Below, piece by piece: positions 21,385-26,705 of a DNA stretch of 26,705 bases. Positions within the stretch are counted from its first letter, which is position 1. The number at the start of each line of letters is the position of its first letter. The stretch is from the NCBI GenBank assembly GCA_017480395.1, contig JAFVAS010000311.1:1-26705 (forward strand), written 5' to 3'. This stretch comes from Oscillospiraceae bacterium. Its GTDB lineage: Bacteria > Bacillota > Clostridia > Oscillospirales > Oscillospiraceae. Position numbers and translations under genes: made by a program. Under the pieces are notes generated by a model that saw only the letters and a list, made by a program, of their open reading frames with translations, was not told where the DNA came from and did not search any database.

Positions 21385-21418
21385 AAAAGCCGCCGCAGCT
21401 CAGCTGCGGCGGCTTTTT
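21385..21418 (+). terminator. Intrinsic terminator of the crotonase-like gene
   Basis: A 15-base stem (21385-21399, AAAAGCCGCCGCAGC, with 21403-21417), loop TCA, ending in five T (21414-21418). It lies 43 bases after the stop codon; a smaller GAGGGG/CCCCTC hairpin precedes it. Confidence 0.9.
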
Positions 21419-21672
21419 CGCGTATCAGGCCCTATTCCAGCCCAGGAAATGCCCATGTCCTTCGGCGCAAAGGACGGCTCTGTCCCATCTCAATGGCGGT
21501 ACAGGGGGAGGCCATGTCGTCGGGGATAATTAGGTTGTCATAGGGGAAACCCCGCTGATCCAGCCGCGGGTCCGCCTCCGAACGGGCCGCGTCGGTGGCA
21601 AAGCCAATACGATCAACAGGAACCGGGAATGAGGCCTATTCCTAATCGGAAACGCCTTTTCTCCCCCGCGGG
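21419..21672. other. Gene-free stretch
   Basis: No open frame with a ribosome site or recognisable motif, and no long repeat, was found on either strand in these 254 bases. It separates the crotonase terminator from the promoter of a small membrane protein gene. Confidence 0.6.
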
Positions 21673-21701
21673 TTGCCTGATCGAACAATTGAGGATACAA
21701 T
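21673..21701 (+). promoter_or_regulatory. Promoter of the small membrane protein gene
   Basis: TTGCCT (21673-21678), 17 bases, TACAAT (21696-21701), about 30 bases before the ATG at 21732. Confidence 0.6.
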
Positions 21702-21731
21702 AGTGTCACCACGGATATGTAGGAGGAAGAT

Positions 21732-22067
21732 ATGCTTGCAAATGTCATCGCCATTGTGCTCTGCCTGCTGCTGGGGGCCGGATTTGTCTTCTTTCGGTAT
21801 CGGGAATACCGCGCGGCAGCGCAGCAAACGCCGGATGAGACCATTCAGCGGCGTGGGGTTTTGGTCAAGCTCCGGCTGCGCTGGACCTTCGCGCTGCTGG
21901 GCCGGGCAAAGATGACCGCCTGGTTTCAGGCGGAGGACGGCTCCACCGCAGTCTATCAGGTGCCCACGCTGCAAATCTATCACAGCCTCAAAAAGGACGT
22001 GCCCGGGACGGTGACCTGCTGCCGGGATTACCTGCTCTCCTTTGAGCCGGACACGACCGAAGCATAA
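21732..22067 (+). CDS. Small single-pass membrane protein of unknown function
   Basis: A 111-residue protein. Residues 3-21 form one transmembrane segment (VIAIVLCLLLGAGFVFF), followed by a basic stretch (RYREYRAAAQ), so the rest is probably cytoplasmic. The soluble part, from about residue 40, is beta-rich with the pattern VYQVPTLQIYHSLKKDVPGT and then a Cys-Cys pair. The look is that of the small Firmicute proteins in which a beta barrel binds near the membrane, but I recognise no family. It has its own promoter and AGGAGG five to six bases before the ATG, and ends at a shared terminator. It is flanked by, but not in line with, the redox operon, so no shared role is claimed. Confidence 0.72.
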   Translation: MLANVIAIVLCLLLGAGFVFFRYREYRAAAQQTPDETIQRRGVLVKLRLRWTFALLGRAKMTAWFQAEDGSTAVYQVPTLQIYHSLKKDVPGTVTCCRDYLLSFEPDTTEA

Positions 22068-22079
22068 GCAAAGCATAAG

Positions 22080-22122
22080 AAATCCCGTTCGATGGCTCGA
22101 ACGGGATTTCGTCTTGTTTTTT
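22080..22122. terminator. Bidirectional intrinsic terminator
   Basis: A 13-base stem AAATCCCGTTCGA (22080-22092) with its complement (22097-22109), loop TGGC, followed on the plus strand by CGTCTTG and six T (22117-22122). It ends the small membrane protein gene and lies just past the stop of the convergent SDR gene, whose transcript it could also end, though with few T on that side. Confidence 0.85.
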
Positions 22123-22130
22123 CGACTGTT

Positions 22131-22928
22131 TCAGTAGAAGCCCTTATCCACCAGCAGCCATTGCCCGGTCACCGCGCTGGAGTCTTCGCTGGCAAAAAAC
22201 AGGATCGCCTTGGCCTGATCCTCCGCCGCAAGAAAGCCGATGCTCTGATCCACATGGCGGGAGCAGATGTGGGTGAACTCGGTGTCAAACCGGGGATCAT
22301 TGGGCAGGCCGTCCTCCCCCATCTCCTCCGGCTTCAGCTCGGTCATGCCGGTGGTGGTGGGGCCGGGGCAGATGGTGTTGCACCGAATCCCGGCGCCCAC
22401 ATACTGCATGGCGATGTTCTTGCTCAGGCTGACCACCGCGTGCTTGGAGGAGGAATAGGCCGCCCCGGAATTCCCGGAGATGCCCGCCACGGAGGAGATG
22501 TTTACGATGGAGCCCTCCCCCTGCTTCTCCATCTGCTTCAGCACCTCCCGGCAGCAGTAGAACACGCCGGTCTGGTTGATGGCCACGGTGCGGTCCCACA
22601 GCTCGTCGGAGGTGCGCAGCACCGAGGAGTTGTAATCCAGCACACCCGCGCTGTGGACGGACACATCGATGCGCCCGAAGGCCTGCACCACCTGCTCCAC
22701 CGCCGCCCTGACCTGGGCAGAGGAGGTCACGTTGCAGGGGATGGCGATGGCCTGGCACCCCATCGCCCGCAGCTCCTCCGCCACAGCGTCAAATTTCCCG
22801 TCGCCCTTGTCCAGATCCAGCAGGGCGATGCCCGCCGCGCCCTCCCGGGCGAACAGTCTGGCGCTGGCGGCGCCGATGCCGGAGTTGCCGCCGGAGATCA
22901 GCGCGTATTTCCCTTTCATGCGATCCAT
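22131..22928 (-). CDS. Short-chain dehydrogenase/reductase (SDR), second copy
   Basis: A 265-residue classical SDR. The coenzyme motif is GGNSGIG (near 13-19), and LLDLDKGD after strand 2 has an acidic residue that usually selects NAD(H). Catalytic Ser and Y-x3-K are present (ISSVAGISGNSGAAYSSSK). The usual NNAG is replaced by HSAG (VSVHSAGVLD). It would oxidise an alcohol or reduce a ketone. GAGGAGG lies 7 bases before the ATG and the gene begins 12 bases after the other SDR, so they share a transcript and end at the terminator at 22080-22122. The C-terminal half has an insert (PEEMGEDGLPNDPRFDTEFT) that probably shapes the substrate pocket. Substrate unknown. Confidence 0.93.
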   Translation of the reverse strand: MDRMKGKYALISGGNSGIGAASARLFAREGAAGIALLDLDKGDGKFDAVAEELRAMGCQAIAIPCNVTSSAQVRAAVEQVVQAFGRIDVSVHSAGVLDYNSSVLRTSDELWDRTVAINQTGVFYCCREVLKQMEKQGEGSIVNISSVAGISGNSGAAYSSSKHAVVSLSKNIAMQYVGAGIRCNTICPGPTTTGMTELKPEEMGEDGLPNDPRFDTEFTHICSRHVDQSIGFLAAEDQAKAILFFASEDSSAVTGQWLLVDKGFY

Positions 22929-22940
22929 AACGACACCTCC

Positions 22941-23696
22941 TCAAATGCAGCTGCCCTTGTCGATGACAAGGATCTGTCCGTTGATATATCTGGCCTCATC
23001 CGAGGCGAAGAAGGCGATGGCGTTGGCCATGTCCACCGGTTCGCTCATGCCGCAGGTCATGTCGGAGTGACGCCCCGCGATCTCCAGCATCTCCATGTCC
23101 ATCTCCTGTCCGGGGGCCAGCATCGGCGTATCCGTGGGGCCGGGGCAGACCGCGTTGCAGCGGATTCCCGTTCCGGCGTACTGCACACCGATGTTCTTGG
23201 TCAGGCCGATCACGGCGGCCTTGGCCGCAGAATAGGCCGCTCCGGCGATGGAATAGACTCCGCCGATGGAGGAGAGGTTGACGATGGAGCCGCTGCCCTG
23301 CTGGGTCATGACCTTCAGCACCGCTCGGCAAAACCGGAACTGGGCCGTCTCGTTGACGGCGACGACCTGATCCCACAGCTCATCCGTGGTGCGAACCGTG
23401 GCCATGCTGCGGTCTCCGATCCCGGCATTATTGACCAGAATGTCCACCCGGCCAAAGGTCTGCACCGCCTGGGCGACCACCTCATCCGGGAAGTCGGGGG
23501 CGGTCACGTCTCCCGCAACCACCAGCACCTCTCCCCCGGCGCCGCGCAGCTCGTCGGCCAGCTCCTCCAGCTTTTCCCGGCGGCGGGCGACGATGACCAC
23601 GGCGGCGCCCTGTTTGACGAACACCCGGGCCGTTTCACTCCCGATTCCGGAGCTGCACCCGGTGATGAGTGCGGTCTTTCCGCTTAAATCAATCAT
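22941..23696 (-). CDS. Short-chain dehydrogenase/reductase (SDR), first copy
   Basis: A 251-residue classical SDR with TGCSSGIG (residues 13-20), NNAG, the Ser of NLSSIGGVYS and Y-S-A-A-K as the catalytic lysine motif. The second strand ends in VARRREK, a basic pattern that tends to favour NADP(H). It thus may differ in coenzyme from its tandem neighbour. The two proteins share the pattern RTSDELWD/RTTDELWD and the PGPT block, so they look like diverged duplicates. It starts 14 bases after the flavoprotein stop. Members of this group include steroid and bile-acid hydroxysteroid dehydrogenases and 3-oxoacyl reductases; sequence alone does not choose. Confidence 0.93.
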   Translation of the reverse strand: MIDLSGKTALITGCSSGIGSETARVFVKQGAAVVIVARRREKLEELADELRGAGGEVLVVAGDVTAPDFPDEVVAQAVQTFGRVDILVNNAGIGDRSMATVRTTDELWDQVVAVNETAQFRFCRAVLKVMTQQGSGSIVNLSSIGGVYSIAGAAYSAAKAAVIGLTKNIGVQYAGTGIRCNAVCPGPTDTPMLAPGQEMDMEMLEIAGRHSDMTCGMSEPVDMANAIAFFASDEARYINGQILVIDKGSCI

Positions 23697-23710
23697 ATGA
23701 TACCTGCCTT

Positions 23711-25222
23711 TCAGCCCAGAATGGCCTTCGCCGCGTTCTCGCCCGCAGCATAGCCGGAATAGGTGACATAGCTCATCTCGGAACCGAAGAATCCGTAGTT
23801 CCGGCCCATCCAGCCGCCGGACACGATGCCCGCCGCATACAGGTTGGGAATGGGCCTGCTGTCCTTTTTGATGACCTTCTGGTTGTGATCCACCCGCAGA
23901 CCACCGATGGGGGTGTCGATGCCCTGGTGACCCACCATGACGTACATGGGGAACTCGGTGAGGGGGAACAGATACTCCTTTTCCTTCAGGAACTCCTCGT
24001 CATAGCCCTGCTCACAGTACCGGTTATAGTCCTCGATGGTGGTGCGGATCGCCTCCTCGGTGCAGCCGATGGCCTGGGCCATCTCGGCATAGCTGCCGCA
24101 CTTGATGATGCGCCCGGCGGCGATCTCCTTCTCAATGTCCTCCTCGATGTGATCCAGCCACTTGGTGGGGTTGACCCGATCCAGGCTCTTGGCGTCGTCC
24201 TTGCCGTAGTCATCCTTGATATTGGTGTGGCCGGTGCCGTGGATCATCTCCAGGGGGTAGTAATTCTTCTTGTTCTCCAGCCAATAGCGCAGCAGAGAGG
24301 TATCCATGATGCCATAGCACATCTTGTCCGGCTGCCGGTTCAGGGAGACGGCCAGCGTCCAGCCCCACCAGCGGGTGATGATCATATCCTCGTCCACAAA
24401 GCGCTCGCCGTTCCTGTTGACCTTGATGGTGTGGGGGCGGCGCAGCAGCAGGGCGGTGCGGGGATTGCTGGGGTGATTGTGGGGGCCGATGTAGAGGTTG
24501 CCGATGGGGGTGGTGTCCGCACCCAGCTCCTCCGCCATGATGAGGCCGTCGCCGGTGTTGTGGGGCACATTCGCCATGATCCGAACGTTGCCCATGTCGC
24601 CGTCCTGGGCGTAGAACCGCTGGATCAGCTCCTGATTGGCGGAGATGGAGCCGGTGGCGATAATGACCCGCTGGGCGGTGATCTCCCACTCCTCGCCGTC
24701 CTTGTCCTCGGCCAGCACGCCGGTCACAGCCCCCGCGTCGTCGGTGATCAGGTGCTTGGCCCGGACATTGTTGACCAGCTCCACACCGGTCTCCTGGGCC
24801 TTGGCGATCAGATGGTTGACGATCTCGTTGCCGGTGGGCTTGGCGCACATGTGATAGGCGGGCAGGCCGGTGCTCCAGGGGGCGGCCTCGATGAACTCCA
24901 CCCCGGCATAGTCCTCCAGCCAGCCGATGACCTTTCCGGTGGTGGTGAGCCACTTGCGCACCAGCTTGCCGTCGGGCTCGCAGTTGGTCATGTCCATATG
25001 GTAGGTGAAGCACTCGTCGGCGGAGAGCATCTTCGCGCCGGTGCGCTTCTGCACCGGGCTGTCGCAGGAGAACACCCCCTGGGCCATACGGGTGCAGCCG
25101 CCCATTTTGGGCTGCTTATCAATCACCAGCACAGCCCTGACCCCCAGCTCCCTGGCGTGAACCGCCGCGCACAGCCCGGCGCCGGCGCCGCCGATGACGC
25201 ACAAATCAACCGTTTTTTTCAT
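23711..25222 (-). CDS. FAD-dependent oxidoreductase of the fumarate reductase/3-ketosteroid dehydrogenase type
   Basis: A 503-residue flavoprotein. The FAD fold VIGGAGAGLCAAVHAREL lies at residues 9-26; the cap domain follows, and the C-terminal FAD block is PIPNLYAAGIVSGGWMGRNY with a final AAGENAAK. VNRNGERFVDED and HQGIDTPIGGLRVD are typical of the soluble fumarate reductase-like group, which reduces or makes carbon-carbon double bonds next to carbonyls (urocanate, acrylate, steroid ketones). There is no signal peptide, heme motif or FMN domain, so it is a lone cytoplasmic subunit. AAGGAGG lies 7 bases before the ATG. Between the OYE-like and SDR genes it probably handles the same substrate; which bond it acts on is unknown. 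Confidence 0.9.
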   Translation of the reverse strand: MKKTVDLCVIGGAGAGLCAAVHARELGVRAVLVIDKQPKMGGCTRMAQGVFSCDSPVQKRTGAKMLSADECFTYHMDMTNCEPDGKLVRKWLTTTGKVIGWLEDYAGVEFIEAAPWSTGLPAYHMCAKPTGNEIVNHLIAKAQETGVELVNNVRAKHLITDDAGAVTGVLAEDKDGEEWEITAQRVIIATGSISANQELIQRFYAQDGDMGNVRIMANVPHNTGDGLIMAEELGADTTPIGNLYIGPHNHPSNPRTALLLRRPHTIKVNRNGERFVDEDMIITRWWGWTLAVSLNRQPDKMCYGIMDTSLLRYWLENKKNYYPLEMIHGTGHTNIKDDYGKDDAKSLDRVNPTKWLDHIEEDIEKEIAAGRIIKCGSYAEMAQAIGCTEEAIRTTIEDYNRYCEQGYDEEFLKEKEYLFPLTEFPMYVMVGHQGIDTPIGGLRVDHNQKVIKKDSRPIPNLYAAGIVSGGWMGRNYGFFGSEMSYVTYSGYAAGENAAKAILG

Positions 25223-25250
25223 AGAATTACCTCCTTACGATGGATGATGC

Positions 25251-25274
25251 GGCAGGCGGACTGCTCCGCCCGCC
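25251..25274 (-). promoter_or_regulatory. Intercistronic hairpin between OYE-like and flavoprotein genes
   Basis: Arms 25251-25260 and 25265-25274 pair over ten positions (GGCGGGCGGA with TCCGCCTGCC on the minus strand, one G-U), loop GCAG. No T run follows, so read-through is expected. It may set the ratio of the two products. Confidence 0.55.
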
Positions 25275-25307
25275 GTAAATTGACCGCAGTTCACCCCGCG
25301 AGATCGA

Positions 25308-26705
25308 TCAGATCATTCTGGCGGTGGCATAGCCGCTGCGCATGCACTGCTGGACGCTGGCGACCTTGTTGCAGTCGCCGATGACGAAGCAGCGCTCGGC
25401 GGAGTTGTAGAAGCTGTAGGCCTCCTCGGTCTTGGCCTTCATGCCGCAGGCGATGACCACCGTGTCGGCGGGGACGGTGTGGGATGCGCCGTCCTGATCG
25501 GTGTAGGTCACGCCCTCGGCGGAGATGGAGACGACCCTGGAATTCAGGGAGAAGCTGAAATTGCCGGTGGCCTCATAGCGCTGGCGCAGCAGAATGGCGA
25601 AGTGGATGGGCACGCAGTCGGGGGCCAGACGGTCCTGCATCTCGATGACGTGGGCCTTGTGGCCGTTCTCCGCCAGGTGGATGGCGGTCTCCACGCCGAT
25701 CTCGCCGCCGCCGATGACCACGACGTTGTCGCCCATTCTGGTGTGATCGTGCAGGGCGTCGATGGCGGTGACCACATTGTCGGCCTCCACGCCAGGGAAG
25801 GCCGGAATGATGGGCTCGGCACCGATGGCGGGAACCACCACGTCAAAGTTGGCATTCTCGATCAGCTCCGGGGTGGCGGCGGTGTTCAGCACCACGTTGA
25901 TGCTGGGGTTCTTCTCCACCAGATGCACCATGCGATCCCGGAATTTTTTCAGTGTCCACTTGGTGTCGGGGATGCCGGCGTCGTTGAGCAGGCCGCCGAT
26001 GCTGGCATCCCTCTCATAGATCGTGACATAGTGGCCGCGCTGCGCCGCGTCCAGGGCAACCTTCATGCCGGCAGGGCCGCCGCCGATGACGGCCACCTTC
26101 TTGGGGGTCGTGGCCGGAGGCACCATGTGCACCAGGCGGTGCTGGATGCCAAACTCGGGGTTGACGGAGCAGACGCTGTTCCAGTCGTCAAACTTCGCCT
26201 GGTGGCACTTGTTACAGCGCAGGCAGGGGATGATCTCGTCCGCCCGACCGGTCTGGGCCTTGACGGGCCAATCCGGGTCGGCGATGAAGGCCCGGGCCGC
26301 GCCGATCAGGTCACACTCGCCGTTGGCGATCATCTCGTCCAGCACCTCGGGATCCTGGGCGCCGCCCATCAGCGTGACCTTGGTGCTGACGCCCAGGGCG
26401 CGGACGCCCTCGGTGATGCGCCGGGTGGCCTCCCGGTGGGGAATCTCCACGGGATTCAGATAGGTGGGCTGGGAGGAGTCGATGAAGGTACCGCGGATCT
26501 GGATGATGTCCACCAGGCCGTCATACTCCTTGGCCAGCTGGATGGTGTCCTCGATGGTGACGCCGGGGGTCAGCTCGGGCTCCTCGCCGGAGCAGCTGAA
26601 CTCCAGCAGGAAGTCCTTGCCGCAGCGATCCTTGATCTTGCGGGCGATCATCAGGGGGAACTGGGCCCGGCCGTGGACGTCGCCGCCAAAGGCGTCGGTG
26701 CGGCG
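25308..26705 (-). CDS. Fe-S old-yellow-enzyme NADH:flavin oxidoreductase (2,4-dienoyl-CoA reductase/BaiCD type), C-terminal part
   Basis: The gene enters from beyond the window edge; 465 residues are present, read in frame to base 26705. The TIM-barrel FMN part ends with RTDAFGGDVHGRAQFPL, the family's conserved GG-x5-R motif. The iron-sulfur motif is C-L-R-C-N-K-C-x11-C (spacing 2, 2, 11), followed by VNPEFG. Two dinucleotide folds follow: VAVIGGGPAGMKVALDAA for FAD and VVVIGGGEIGVETAIHLA for NAD(P)H. Relatives reduce activated C=C bonds or, like BaiCD, act on 3-oxo-delta4 steroids. It is the first visible gene of an operon with a flavoprotein and two SDRs. About 190 N-terminal residues are missing, so the substrate class cannot be refined. 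Confidence 0.93.
   Translation of the reverse strand, partial: RRTDAFGGDVHGRAQFPLMIARKIKDRCGKDFLLEFSCSGEEPELTPGVTIEDTIQLAKEYDGLVDIIQIRGTFIDSSQPTYLNPVEIPHREATRRITEGVRALGVSTKVTLMGGAQDPEVLDEMIANGECDLIGAARAFIADPDWPVKAQTGRADEIIPCLRCNKCHQAKFDDWNSVCSVNPEFGIQHRLVHMVPPATTPKKVAVIGGGPAGMKVALDAAQRGHYVTIYERDASIGGLLNDAGIPDTKWTLKKFRDRMVHLVEKNPSINVVLNTAATPELIENANFDVVVPAIGAEPIIPAFPGVEADNVVTAIDALHDHTRMGDNVVVIGGGEIGVETAIHLAENGHKAHVIEMQDRLAPDCVPIHFAILLRQRYEATGNFSFSLNSRVVSISAEGVTYTDQDGASHTVPADTVVIACGMKAKTEEAYSFYNSAERCFVIGDCNKVASVQQCMRSGYATARMI

Noticed and set aside
21419..21672. Possible decayed gene or mobile-element remnant in the gap
   Set aside because: No frame, terminal repeat or transposase-like segment could be supported.
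22092..25384. Long plus-strand open frames over the SDR and flavoprotein genes
   Set aside because: Same shadow pattern, no recognisable domain, and the opposite strand holds complete conserved enzymes.

Overview
The window is GC-rich DNA with dense, short-spaced operons, AGGAGG-type ribosome binding sites and TTGACA/TATAAT promoters. Gene content is that of an anaerobic Firmicute: assimilation of sulfate through APS reductase, a small siroheme reductase, a fumarate-reductase-like flavoprotein and an old-yellow-enzyme relative. The best guess is a gut-type clostridium of the Oscillospiraceae sort; this is inference from style and content only. No tRNA, rRNA, CRISPR array, insertion sequence or prophage gene was seen.

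Region 1 (about 10212 down to 1, minus strand) is one long sulfate-assimilation operon: leader peptide, sbp, cysT, cysW, cysA, aprA, aprB, cysD, cysN, sir, tusA-like, a ThiS-like sulfur carrier and a ThiF/MoeB-like activating enzyme cut by the window edge. Sulfate is imported by the ABC transporter, activated to APS by CysDN, reduced to sulfite by AprAB and to sulfide by Sir. The sulfur is then probably loaded on the carrier protein as a thiocarboxylate, as in the HcyS/HcyF/HcyD pathway of Wolinella succinogenes. There is no APS kinase or PAPS reductase; CysN carries what looks like a dead APS kinase remnant.

The most striking find is in the untranslated leader of this operon: an unannotated 34-codon ORF (10131-10027) with 9 Cys and 6 Met codons, between a good promoter and a textbook intrinsic terminator (stem 9998-9977, then seven T). 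This has the form of a cysteine/methionine-sensing transcription attenuator, in an operon whose product is cysteine or homocysteine.

Region 2 (10384-17827) holds regulator-linked membrane genes. A seven-helix membrane protein resembling Pyr4/PaxB-type terpene cyclases and a TetR regulator are transcribed from fully overlapping divergent promoters flanked by twin operators. A second TetR gene and a cardiolipin synthase gene lie divergent from a HdeD-like membrane protein, a zinc-ribbon/carboxylesterase fusion and an AEC-family transporter.

Region 3 (17881-26705) looks like a catabolic module: a CoA-transferase, a divergent LysR regulator, a crotonase-fold protein close to 6-oxocamphor hydrolase (C-C hydrolysis of cyclic beta-diketones), two tandem SDR dehydrogenases, a fumarate-reductase-like flavoprotein and an Fe-S old-yellow-enzyme oxidoreductase (partial). 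Together they could oxidise, reduce and open an alicyclic or dearomatised ring and activate the acid as a CoA ester. The substrate cannot be read from the sequence.
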